The notes under the pieces were generated by a model that searched no databases, was not told the origin of the DNA, and saw only the letters and a list, made by a program, of their open reading frames with translations. Position numbers and translations under genes: made by a program. Positions 1 through 7,641 of a stretch of 64,000 bases of DNA are shown one piece after another; position 1 is the stretch's first letter; each line of letters opens with the position of its first letter. Location of the stretch: NCBI GenBank assembly GCA_016935755.1, contig JAFGQI010000093.1, positions 1 through 64,000 of the forward strand. The letters are read 5' to 3'. Source of the DNA: Anaerolineales bacterium. Lineage in GTDB: Bacteria; Chloroflexota; Anaerolineae; Anaerolineales; UBA4823.

Positions 1-28
1 AGGTACGCAACTTGATCGGTTTTCGCAT
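1..28 (-). CDS. possible start of a further minus-strand gene (cut by window edge)
   Basis: On the minus strand an ATG at 28-26 opens a frame reading MRKPIKLRT to the window edge. An AGGAGAAAG Shine-Dalgarno-like stretch lies a few bases upstream, just after the stop codon of the beta-helix gene. Nine codons are too few to name a product. The call rests only on the ribosome binding site and the close spacing to the preceding stop codon; it could also be a chance ATG. Confidence 0.25.
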
Positions 29-32
29 CTCT

Positions 33-55
33 TTCTCCTGGTTACTCCAGGAGAA
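33..55 (-). promoter_or_regulatory. hairpin that covers a Shine-Dalgarno sequence
   Basis: TTCTCCTGG at 33-41 and CCAGGAGAA at 47-55 form a perfect 9-bp stem with a 5-base loop. Read on the minus strand, the second arm contains the AGGAGAA that would be the ribosome binding site of the frame starting at 28. The stop codon of the upstream gene (58-56) touches the stem. A ribosome ending there would be expected to open the hairpin, so translational coupling is plausible. No T-run follows, so this is not a typical terminator. Confidence 0.45.
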
Positions 56-1903
56 TTATAACTGATACTCTAGGCGAGAGAACCACTTAGCATCACCACC
101 CCAGTTATAAATACCTCCTCCATAATAGTAGCGGTATTCAGCCCCATCGGCATTGCCGTTTCGAATGCTAAATCCATCCAGGATGGCCGTATTATCGGTA
201 TAGCTGGCATCCACTACATGATAGCTGTTATCGCTGATATCAGCAAGAATACCGATATCTCCGCTGAGGGTAACCGGGTAAGATTCCCAGTTGCGGGCTT
301 TAAATGTGCCATCTCCTCCGCCAGTCGGGAACCCACCATAGATTTCCACCCCGCTGAGCAGTTGGAATGTGTTAACACGCGCCCCTCCAGGCTTGTAAGT
401 TCCCTGAGCCACCCATACTTTAGTAGCGCCGCTTTGCGCCCAATATAGGGCAGACTGCAAATCAATAAAAGCATCCACCCAGCTCGTGCCATCATCTGCT
501 CCACCAGCGTTGAGGTCTACATAAATCGTAGCAGGAGGCTTCTCAAATGCGCCGATATCAATGATCGGCGATAAACCAGCCCCACTGTCGACAATTGTGC
601 TATCATCAACAAAGCGTGGGTTGCCCATCCGATCATTGACGACAACCACCGGTACAGCGCTGTTGTCGCCAGCATCGACCGTAGGCGCAGTGCGTCTGGG
701 CCGCAGATCGCCATAATTGTCATCCGATGTTGCCCAGATAGCGTCTAAACCAGGATCAGGAGCGCCGATAAACTGTGGATCGCTGGTGAGCAGGTTGGTG
801 CAGGCAACCCCACTGGGGCAGCCGCCTTCTACCAGGCAGTAGTCGGCAGTTGGGGAAGCGGTGTTCACACCGATTTGTGGAGCAGTGCCACCTGAAGTAT
901 TTCCCCAGAAAATAGTATTCTCCAACAGGACATCGCTAAGATTATTCTGCATACCTCCCCCCATCAGACCAGCATAGTTGCTGGCAAAAATCATATTTGC
1001 CATGGTGGGCAGGCTGTCATCATTGTACAGACCGCCACCTCGCGCCGAAGCCTGATTGCCGCTAAAAATAACATTTACCAGGGTTGTATCGGAATCAAAG
1101 TTGTATACCCCACCTCCACTATGCGCTGTATTACCCCAAAAGGACACCCCTACAAGGGTAGCCTGGCTGTTACGGGCATATAGTCCCCCACCATTACTGA
1201 TGGCTGTGTTCCGTTCAAATATAACATTTTCCAGCGTTGCCCCGCTGCCATCCAGATCAGCCATGCCTCCACCATGTTTGGCGTGATTATTCCTGAAGAT
1301 CACATTCCGGATGGTCAGCTGCCCGGATAAATTATATAAGCCTGCACCGCAACCAGAACCGGGGCAGGTATCGGTCAGATGCTGTCCATCGCTGATGATA
1401 AACCCATCCAGCAAGGCAAGATCATCCGTTCCGCTGCCTGTAACCACATGGTAACAGTTGTCAGTTGAGAGACCAGATATTCCAACATCACCACTTAATA
1501 TCGTTGGATATAAATTCCAATCACGCAACGAAAAAGCACTACCCCCGCTGGGAAACCCTCCATACAGGCTGACTTCACTCAACAATTGAAATGTGTCACT
1601 GGCAAGAGTTCCAGGCATATAGCTGCCCTGTGCCACCCAGATTTGGTCTCCAGGAGAAGCAACCGCCAGGGCTGCCTGCAGATCAATATAAGCATTTGCC
1701 CATGAACTGCCATTATTCAAGCCGGCTGCAGTGTAATCGACATAAATGGGTGGTGGGGCTGTATCACCGGTGCTCAACGGGACAGCAAGTACTGCCAAAA
1801 TGAAGATGATGCGTAAGTTAAATGAAAACCCGAAAGGTAAAAGTGAAGAGCCTTTCGGGTTGCAAGTAAGACCTTTCAGAGCAAGCAGCTTTTTTAGAAG
1901 CAT
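56..1903 (-). CDS. secreted right-handed beta-helix repeat protein, second domain truncated
   Basis: This 615-residue protein starts at an ATG with a good AGGAG site 8 bases upstream and has a hydrophobic export segment at about residues 30-45. Residues 50-450 form one complete unit: a leading block of the type YVD..A.G...G.SW..A..DLQ.AL, then a parallel beta-helix with repeated GGG(L/M/V)Y turns and N.IF.GN strands, and a closing segment ending in DIGAFE. From about residue 458 the same leading block restarts, but the chain stops at residue 615 just as the second helix begins (GGGIYNWGG). The unrelated tail KWFSRLEYQL suggests a frameshift or deletion there. Such proteins are usually extracellular and may bind or process polysaccharides; no catalytic residues can be assigned. 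Confidence 0.75.
   Translation of the reverse strand: MLLKKLLALKGLTCNPKGSSLLPFGFSFNLRIIFILAVLAVPLSTGDTAPPPIYVDYTAAGLNNGSSWANAYIDLQAALAVASPGDQIWVAQGSYMPGTLASDTFQLLSEVSLYGGFPSGGSAFSLRDWNLYPTILSGDVGISGLSTDNCYHVVTGSGTDDLALLDGFIISDGQHLTDTCPGSGCGAGLYNLSGQLTIRNVIFRNNHAKHGGGMADLDGSGATLENVIFERNTAISNGGGLYARNSQATLVGVSFWGNTAHSGGGVYNFDSDTTLVNVIFSGNQASARGGGLYNDDSLPTMANMIFASNYAGLMGGGMQNNLSDVLLENTIFWGNTSGGTAPQIGVNTASPTADYCLVEGGCPSGVACTNLLTSDPQFIGAPDPGLDAIWATSDDNYGDLRPRRTAPTVDAGDNSAVPVVVVNDRMGNPRFVDDSTIVDSGAGLSPIIDIGAFEKPPATIYVDLNAGGADDGTSWVDAFIDLQSALYWAQSGATKVWVAQGTYKPGGARVNTFQLLSGVEIYGGFPTGGGDGTFKARNWESYPVTLSGDIGILADISDNSYHVVDASYTDNTAILDGFSIRNGNADGAEYRYYYGGGIYNWGGDAKWFSRLEYQL
1827..1861 (-). promoter_or_regulatory. 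terminator-like hairpin inside the signal-peptide codons
   Basis: AACCCGAAAGG at 1827-1837 pairs perfectly with CCTTTCGGGTT at 1851-1861 (11 bp, 13-base loop). On the minus strand the stem is followed by TTCATTT, which resembles an intrinsic terminator. It covers codons 15-26 of the beta-helix gene, right after translation starts, so it could act as an attenuator, or the stem may be a coincidence of coding sequence. Confidence 0.4.
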
Positions 1904-2211
1904 GGTACACTCCTTTCAGGAAATCATCGATTAATAACTGTTTAATTTAATAGCCCCATTTTACCATCCCACGGCAAAATTAAGAAATTATCATCTAATC
2001 TGGAACTTCTGCTTTTAGGTTTTATATCAGGTTTGCAGGCCAGATAGAACTCAAACCCGGACAAATAAAAAAGTTTCAGCCAAGTGAATTGTTCTTGATC
2101 CCTGGCGCTCATTATCCTTTCCCATGAAATAGCGATAATTCAACCTCTGTTATTAAGCCTTAACCACACACCATCCTCTCTCGAACCGTTCGCTGAACTG
2201 CTTTATCCTCT
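1904..2211. other. intergenic region between divergent genes
   Basis: AT-rich stretch between the beta-helix gene and glgA. It must hold the minus-strand promoter of the beta-helix gene, but no clear -35/-10 pair stands out. I found no open frame with a ribosome binding site, no RNA gene and no strong inverted repeat in it. Confidence 0.5.
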
Positions 2212-2229
2212 CCCCGATCGGGGTATAAT
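2212..2229 (+). promoter_or_regulatory. glgA -10 box preceded by a palindrome
   Basis: The 12-base palindrome CCCCGATCGGGG (2212-2223) directly abuts TATAAT (2224-2229). The glgA ATG follows 10 bases after the -10 box, so the transcript would have a leader of only a few bases; no Shine-Dalgarno sequence is present. The palindrome sits where RNA polymerase contacts the spacer and could be an operator. No good -35 box is visible. Confidence 0.5.
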
Positions 2230-2239
2230 TCCAAAAGTT

Positions 2240-3730
2240 ATGGAACCCCATTACAAAATTGCCCACATCGCCTCAGAATGCGTTCCGTACATCAAGACGG
2301 GGGGATTGGCCGACATGGTCGGTGCGCTGCCGAAAGCTTTGAAGAAACTCGGGCACGAAGTCATCGTCATCCTGCCGATGTATGCCATGATCGACTACAG
2401 CCGGCACCATCTGCAGCCGACCCTCGGCCCGCTGGGCGTGTGGATGGGCAATACAGAAGAATGGTGCGCTGTCCACACCGCGCAGATGGGTGAAGTGCCG
2501 GTATATTTTATCGAAGCGCATCAGTATTTCGCCCGCCCCGGTCTGTATCACGATGCCGATTTCAACGATTACCTGGATAACCCTCGCCGGTTCGGCTTTT
2601 TCACCCGCGCCGCTCTGCAGCTCTGCCATGACCTGGGCTTCGCAGCCGATGTGATCCACTGTCATGACTGGCAGTCGGCGCTGGCGCCAGCCTATCTAAA
2701 AATATGGCACTGGGATGATCTACTGCTGGGGCAGACCGCCAGCCTGCTCACAATCCATAATCTGGCCTACCAGGGCGTCTACAGCAGCGCTCATTACGAT
2801 TACCTCGGCCTGCAGTGGGGCAACTTCACCCCCGATAAATTTGAAGATCATGGGCGGATTAATTTTCTGAAAGGCGGCATCCAGTACGCCGACATGGTCA
2901 ATACCGTCAGCCCTACTTATGCACTGGAGACGCGCACGCCCGAGATGAGCTACGGTCTGTCGCCTTTCCTGAATGGCAAGGGGGGAAATTTCACCGGCAT
3001 CTTGAACGGTGCAGATTATGATACCTGGGATCCATCTGTGGATGCGTACATCCCGGCGCGCTTCTCATCCCGTGATCTGCGCGGGAAAGCGATCTGCAAG
3101 CGGGAACTGCAGCGGCGCTTCTTGTTGGAAGAAGCGGCAGACACTCCGGTGATCGGGGTGGTCAGCAGGTTGGTATCGCAGAAGGGGTTAGATTTGCTTG
3201 CCCAGGCGTTGGAGAACGCCCTGCAAAATATGCAGATCCAGTTCGTCATTCTCGGATCAGGCGATAAACGCCTGGAGGCTTTCTATGGCGACCTTCCTGG
3301 GCGATATCCAGGCCGCGTTGGCAGTTATCTAGGCTACAATGACGAGCTGTCGCACTGGATCGAGGCAGGCAGCGATTTCTTTATCATGCCCTCAATCTAT
3401 GAGCCCTGCGGGTTGAATCAGATGTATTCGCTACGCTACGGCACGCTGCCCATTGTCCGGGCCACCGGAGGCCTGGAAGACACAGTTCAGCAGTACGATG
3501 AACGCACCGGCAGCGGAACAGGCTTCAAGTTCAAGGATGCCACGCCCGGCGCAATTTTTGATACGATCGGCTGGGCGATCAGCACGTATTACGATCGCCC
3601 CTACCATATCTATCAGATGATCCAGGCAGCGATGGAGCAGGATTTCTCCTGGGAGCGCAACGCCAAAGCGTATATAGACGCATATAAGAAAGCCATCGCC
3701 AGCCATCAGACGTCAGCAGCCTCTGGATAA
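2240..3730 (+). CDS. glgA: glycogen synthase (ADP-glucose type)
   Basis: A 496-residue GT5-family glucosyltransferase that extends alpha-1,4-glucan chains from a nucleotide-activated glucose. The N-terminal KTGGL motif (residues 19-23) that binds the sugar nucleotide is intact, HCHDWQ and the LTIHNLAYQG segment follow, and the C-terminal half has SRLVSQKG, then MPSIYEPCGLNQMYSLRYG and ATGGLEDTV, the usual acceptor and donor site motifs. Length fits the bacterial family. The start is the ATG 10 bases after a TATAAT and has no ribosome binding site, which suggests near-leaderless translation. With the GH31 glucosidase and galactokinase in the window it points to storage and turnover of alpha-glucans, but no other glg gene is adjacent. 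Confidence 0.93.
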   Translation: MEPHYKIAHIASECVPYIKTGGLADMVGALPKALKKLGHEVIVILPMYAMIDYSRHHLQPTLGPLGVWMGNTEEWCAVHTAQMGEVPVYFIEAHQYFARPGLYHDADFNDYLDNPRRFGFFTRAALQLCHDLGFAADVIHCHDWQSALAPAYLKIWHWDDLLLGQTASLLTIHNLAYQGVYSSAHYDYLGLQWGNFTPDKFEDHGRINFLKGGIQYADMVNTVSPTYALETRTPEMSYGLSPFLNGKGGNFTGILNGADYDTWDPSVDAYIPARFSSRDLRGKAICKRELQRRFLLEEAADTPVIGVVSRLVSQKGLDLLAQALENALQNMQIQFVILGSGDKRLEAFYGDLPGRYPGRVGSYLGYNDELSHWIEAGSDFFIMPSIYEPCGLNQMYSLRYGTLPIVRATGGLEDTVQQYDERTGSGTGFKFKDATPGAIFDTIGWAISTYYDRPYHIYQMIQAAMEQDFSWERNAKAYIDAYKKAIASHQTSAASG

Positions 3731-3765
3731 ACACAACCTCTGGCGCACCATCCCCGGGATTAAGT

Positions 3766-3790
3766 TACAATTGTTCATCTAACGAAGGAG
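3766..3790 (+). promoter_or_regulatory. promoter -10 and ribosome binding site of the PP-loop pseudogene
   Basis: GTTACAAT with -10 TACAAT at 3766-3771 is followed by AAGGAG at 3785-3790 and the ATG at 3796. The matching region of the downstream paralogue has the same layout (GGGTTACAAT ending at 5640, GGAGCGGCA, ATG at 5657), so the duplication included the promoter. Confidence 0.5.
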
Positions 3791-3795
3791 CGCCA

Positions 3796-4981
3796 ATGAC
3801 CGGCATCCATCTCTGGCCCGAGAAAGTGAGTCACCAAGATGGGAAAATCAATACGGGTTTTTACCTGGAGGAAGCCAGCGGCAGCCGGGAACATGTCTGG
3901 TATCAGATTCCCGCTGAACAGGCGGCAGCGCTGACATCATCTGCCGATCCATTTGTGCTTGGCGCCCTCTTTAGCGCCATGCGGGCGGGCAAAGACCTGA
4001 TCGTTCACGGCGAAGTCTCCCCCTCCCTGCTCAGAAACCTGGACGAATTTCAACAAGTCTGGTCGGTGTGCAAGCCACATTGCTACACCCACATCGATGT
4101 CATCCCAGATCAAGAGCGCGAGCAGCCCCGCCATCCAGACGAGGCCGCAATTACTGCATTTTCTGGCGGCGTCGATTCTTGCTTCACTGCCTGGCGCCAT
4201 CGCACCGGGCAGGCAGGCAGAGGGCAGCGCAACCTGCAGGCTGCGCTGATGGTGCATGGCTTCGATATCTCCCTGCGGTTGAAAGAGGAATTCCAGCGTT
4301 CATCCGTGCGAGCAAAAAAAGCTGCTGGACAGCCTGAATATTTTGTACATTCCCATGGCAAGCAATCTTTAAAAACATGGTGCTGACTGGGTGGATGAGC
4401 ACGGCTGCGGGATCGCTTCCTGCCTGTCCTTATTGCAGGGGCGCTATTCCAGCGGATTGATCGCCAGCACCTTTTCCTATGGCAGGCTAACCATTCCCTG
4501 GGGCGTCAGCCCACTGACCGACCATCTGCTCTCCAGCCAGGCGTTTGATATCGTCCATGACGGCGCATCGGTATTGCGCTCTGATAAAGTGCGCTGGCTG
4601 GCTGAATGGCCCGAAGCCCTTCAGCTGCTGCGGGTGTGCCTGGTGGGAGCAGAGAAAGATCGAAACTGCTGCCGCTGCGAAAAATGCATCCGCACCATCC
4701 TGAGCTTCCGCGCCTGGGGCATACCCAAACCAGAGTGTTTTGAGTTCGACGCAAGCAACAGACAAATCATCGGGTTGAAATACTTCCACGAGCCCCTGTT
4801 TTACGGCTATGCTGCCATTATCAAAGCCGCGCGCCAGAATGGTCAAACGGGCAGCTGGATCCGGGCAGTCCAGATTTCGATGGGGATCAACCGGCTGCGG
4901 CAGGTGGTGAAGAGCCTGCTGGCTCGAGTGAATCAGGGCGCTGCAAAGCATAATAAACATTCTCCCCCTCTTCGCGAGTAA
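3796..4981 (+). pseudogene. broken copy of the PP-loop ATPase gene
   Basis: This is a disrupted paralogue of the intact gene at 5657-6817; by eye the proteins match at roughly three residues in four along their length. The first part keeps the ATP-pyrophosphatase P-loop SGGVDS and the second part the CCRCEKC cluster. Two lesions separate them. A run of seven A at 4314-4320 carries one base too many, because five A after the GCA codon would restore RAKKLLDSL, matching RVKNMLDSL in the paralogue. In the restored frame a TAA at 4370-4372 replaces the lysine codon of NLKK. The second fragment resumes with MDEHGCGIASC near 4391. Two independent lesions make a real pseudogene more likely than a sequencing error. 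Its 3' end overlaps the GNAT gene on the other strand by about 95 bases. Confidence 0.85.
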
Positions 4982-5558
4982 TGTACCAGCCGCGCCGCTC
5001 GTACAGCCTCCTGGCGGCAAGATAGCTTGCTTTCGTGTACAGGTTGAGCGTACGCGCCCCCAGTCCCCAGGCGGTCTGCTCAAAAGTACCCATACACAAA
5101 TTACCCAAGCCCTTCTTCTGAGCAGGCGCACTGACGCCCATAAAAGCTGCTGTGATCACTTTCTCCGCCTGGCGAGGCAGCTTCCTCCCTCCCTCGCGCA
5201 GGTCTTTCCAGAATGAGCGCCACAAGATCACGCCATCCCGGCGTGAGAATAAACCTGGATGAGACAGAAATCCCCACAAAGCCTGAGCATAAGCATAGCG
5301 GGAGACCTGCTGGCGGAAATAGCGGTAGCCGCCAAATAAGCCAAAGACATAGCCGACAATAGCCTGATCGCTCTGAGCAACGAAGGCGAGCTGCGGATAG
5401 CTGACAACCGCCCAATGAAACATCCTACGGATAAAACCCTTGCCCAGGAAAGTCCAGGGGGCATCCGGAAATAAATCGCAGTGAATCGCGGCTGCCTGGT
5501 CAAGATCAGATAGCTGCATCGGGCGGATTTTCGTGGAAGTGGAATCGGGCTGCATCAT
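4887..5558 (-). CDS. GNAT-family N-acetyltransferase
   Basis: A 223-residue protein with the GNAT fold. Beta-strand 1 is IRPMQLSDLDQAAAIH, the central segment AFVAQSDQAIVGYVFG is typical of strands 3-4, the acetyl-CoA loop is represented by VSAPAQKKGLGNLCM (residues about 140-155), and LNLYTKASYLAARRLYERRGW is the usual end of the domain. It would transfer an acetyl group from acetyl-CoA to an unknown amine. It lies convergent between the two PP-loop copies, so it was either carried inside the duplicated segment or inserted between the copies. It starts at a double ATG behind AGGAAAA. Confidence 0.82.
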   Translation of the reverse strand: MMQPDSTSTKIRPMQLSDLDQAAAIHCDLFPDAPWTFLGKGFIRRMFHWAVVSYPQLAFVAQSDQAIVGYVFGLFGGYRYFRQQVSRYAYAQALWGFLSHPGLFSRRDGVILWRSFWKDLREGGRKLPRQAEKVITAAFMGVSAPAQKKGLGNLCMGTFEQTAWGLGARTLNLYTKASYLAARRLYERRGWYITREEGENVYYALQRPDSLEPAGSSPPAAAG

Positions 5559-5634
5559 TATTTTCCTAACAGAGAATAAATATAAGCGCTATGGCTGTGC
5601 TGCCCATTATAACCAGGATTGGGTTACAATAGAT

Positions 5635-5640
5635 AAAACG
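5635..5640 (+). promoter_or_regulatory. -10 box of the intact PP-loop gene
   Basis: GGGTTACAAT ends at 5640, 16 bases before the ATG at 5657, with a TTGGAGCGG ribosome binding site between. No -35 match is obvious. Confidence 0.45.
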
Positions 5641-5656
5641 CACCGTTGGAGCGGCA

Positions 5657-6817
5657 ATGCCTGATATCCACCTTTGGCCCGTTGAAGCTGCCAGGCAAGA
5701 CCAGAAAATCACTCTGGGTTTCGAGCTAGAAATCCCCGGCAGCGATCGTGATCGCATCTGGTATGAACTGCCCGCCGAGCACAACGCAGCACTCACGATG
5801 AGCTGCGATCCATTCGTGTTGGGCTCTCTATTCACCGCCATGAGAAATGGCATGAATTTAATCGTGCATGGTCAGGTTTCCCCCACCCTGCTGCGCAACC
5901 TGGATGAATTTCAGCAGGTCTGGACAGTGTGCAAACCAGAAAGCTACACGCACATCAACATCACTGCAGATGAAGAGCGAGAACTCCCGCGCCCGGTCAA
6001 TGAGACAGCCATCGCAGCATTTTCGGGAGGGGTTGATTCGTGTTTTACTGCCTGGCGGCACCACTCGGGTCAGGCGGGCAGATCACAGCGCAATCTGCGG
6101 GCGGCAGTGATGGTGCACGGTTTCGATATCACCCTGCGCAAGAAAGAAGATTTCGAACGCTCAGTTCTCCGGGTAAAAAATATGCTGGATAGCCTGGGCA
6201 TCCTGTTCATCCCAATGGCCACAAATCTGAAGAAACAGGGTGTAGATTGGGAGGATGAGCACGGCTGCAGCATCGCTTCCTGCCTGGCTTTGTTCCAGGG
6301 AGAATATTCTACCGGGCTGATCGCCAGCACGGACGCCTATCCCAAGTTAACCATCCCCTGGGGATCAAGCCCACTGACCGATCACCTGCTCTCCAGCCAG
6401 GCTTTCGAAATCGTCCATGATGGCGCGGCTTATTTCCGCAGCGATAAGGTGCGCTGGATTGCCGAGTGGCCTGAAGCGCTCCAAAATCTGCGTGTTTGCC
6501 TGGTGGGTGCAGAAAAAGACCGCAACTGCTGCCGCTGTGAAAAATGCACCCGCACTATTCTGAGCTTTCGGGCCTGGGGGCTGGCAAAGCCAGCCTGTTT
6601 TGAAAAAGATGTTAGCAACAGCCAGATTATTGGGCTGAAATATTTTCACCCCACATTGTTGAATGAATACGCCGCGATCTTGCGCACAGCTCGTCAGAAC
6701 GGACAAACTGGAAGCTGGATGCGCGCCTTACAGCTTTCGATGATTCTAAACCGGCTGCGGCTGCCAGCGCAGAAAGCATTGCAGCTGATAGGATTGAAGA
6801 AGCCAGTCCATCGATAG
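5657..6817 (+). CDS. PP-loop (adenine nucleotide alpha-hydrolase) ATPase of unknown substrate
   Basis: A 386-residue cytosolic protein. An N-terminal alpha/beta part (1-115) leads to the ATP-pyrophosphatase motif SGGVDS at residues 123-128, the signature of enzymes that adenylate a carbonyl or carboxyl group (for example QueC, ThiI, asparagine synthetase). MVHGFDI at about 152-158 is the usual second strand. Near the C-terminus, CCRCEKC (291-297) followed by TRT looks like a metal-binding or sulfur-handling cluster. Another Cys/His group, DEHGCSIASC, lies at about 200-209. I recognise the superfamily but not the reaction; a nucleotide, sulfur-transfer or amide-forming role would all fit. A diverged broken copy lies upstream. 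Confidence 0.72.
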   Translation: MPDIHLWPVEAARQDQKITLGFELEIPGSDRDRIWYELPAEHNAALTMSCDPFVLGSLFTAMRNGMNLIVHGQVSPTLLRNLDEFQQVWTVCKPESYTHINITADEERELPRPVNETAIAAFSGGVDSCFTAWRHHSGQAGRSQRNLRAAVMVHGFDITLRKKEDFERSVLRVKNMLDSLGILFIPMATNLKKQGVDWEDEHGCSIASCLALFQGEYSTGLIASTDAYPKLTIPWGSSPLTDHLLSSQAFEIVHDGAAYFRSDKVRWIAEWPEALQNLRVCLVGAEKDRNCCRCEKCTRTILSFRAWGLAKPACFEKDVSNSQIIGLKYFHPTLLNEYAAILRTARQNGQTGSWMRALQLSMILNRLRLPAQKALQLIGLKKPVHR

Positions 6818-6835
6818 TAAGCCCCTAGAACAGAC

Positions 6836-7579
6836 TCATTTCTCCTTCACAAGACCGGTGAAAATCGCCAGATTCGTCAGGGCGAACATACCTGTAAATA
6901 TCCCCCACAAAATTCTGCCTTTCATAAAAGCCTTAAAGCTTTGATAGGCCATCAGACCGCTGAGCGGCCCATTTATCAGCTGAACAGTCCGATCTGCTTG
7001 TTCAACAGAACAGCCAGCTTCAACCAGTGACCACTTCAAGACCGGGCCACCATCAATGCCAGGCATAGGCAGCAGTGACATGACACCCAGGAAGGTATTT
7101 ACATCCACAGCCAGATCGGCCACCTCGTGCGCCAGACTATCTGGCCGAGTCTGGCGGCGAAAAATTTTAGCGATCAGCATAACCAGCACATTGAAAACTG
7201 GCCCACCCAGGGCGCGCGCAATATGCTCGCGCGGTTTCACCGATAAGTCATTGATCTCCCAATAATTCAACAGCGGCATTCCCCAGGCAACTCGCACGGC
7301 ATCGGTGGGTTTGCCGATCAGGCGCGCCGCGGCGACATGCGCCAGGTTATGGCACCATTCCGAGCCCAGCACCACTGGCATAGTCAACGCGCCCACTCCC
7401 AGGCGCTGCAGCCAGGAGCGCTCTGGTTTTTTCCGCCCGGCGTAGAAAGCCATCACCAGCCACGTCACCAGTTGGGCAACCGGCAGCCAGGTCTTCCCCA
7501 AAGCGGTCACTGGCGTGCCGAAGACATGCCCAACCGTTAACACCTCATGTTCAGGTTTTAGCGCCAATGGATTCCTCAT
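6836..7579 (-). CDS. M50-like membrane protein with altered zinc motif
   Basis: A 247-residue membrane protein with segments near residues 38-50, 70-85, 135-150 and 215-240. The order of motifs resembles M50 site-2 proteases, but the HExxH motif reads HNLAH, so the catalytic glutamate is asparagine. The second motif of the family is kept as LPMPGIDGG with an aspartate. It may have lost protease activity while keeping a metal site, or work in another way. The start has GGAGG 6 bases upstream and a TATAAT shared with the divergent HAD gene. It converges on the PP-loop gene with an 18-base gap. Confidence 0.6.
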   Translation of the reverse strand: MRNPLALKPEHEVLTVGHVFGTPVTALGKTWLPVAQLVTWLVMAFYAGRKKPERSWLQRLGVGALTMPVVLGSEWCHNLAHVAAARLIGKPTDAVRVAWGMPLLNYWEINDLSVKPREHIARALGGPVFNVLVMLIAKIFRRQTRPDSLAHEVADLAVDVNTFLGVMSLLPMPGIDGGPVLKWSLVEAGCSVEQADRTVQLINGPLSGLMAYQSFKAFMKGRILWGIFTGMFALTNLAIFTGLVKEK

Positions 7580-7597
7580 CTGCTGCCTCCACTACTG

Positions 7598-7605
7598 ATT
7601 ATAAT
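7598..7605. promoter_or_regulatory. self-complementary -10 element shared by divergent genes
   Basis: ATTATAAT is its own reverse complement, so it presents TATAAT to both strands. It is in the 62-base gap between the M50-like gene (start 7579, minus) and the HAD gene (start 7642, plus). On the minus side a GGAGG and ATG follow within 18 bases. No strong -35 boxes are seen in either direction. Confidence 0.55.
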
Positions 7606-7641
7606 TAAGGTGGTTACAACATTCTAACAGATAAGGTACAC

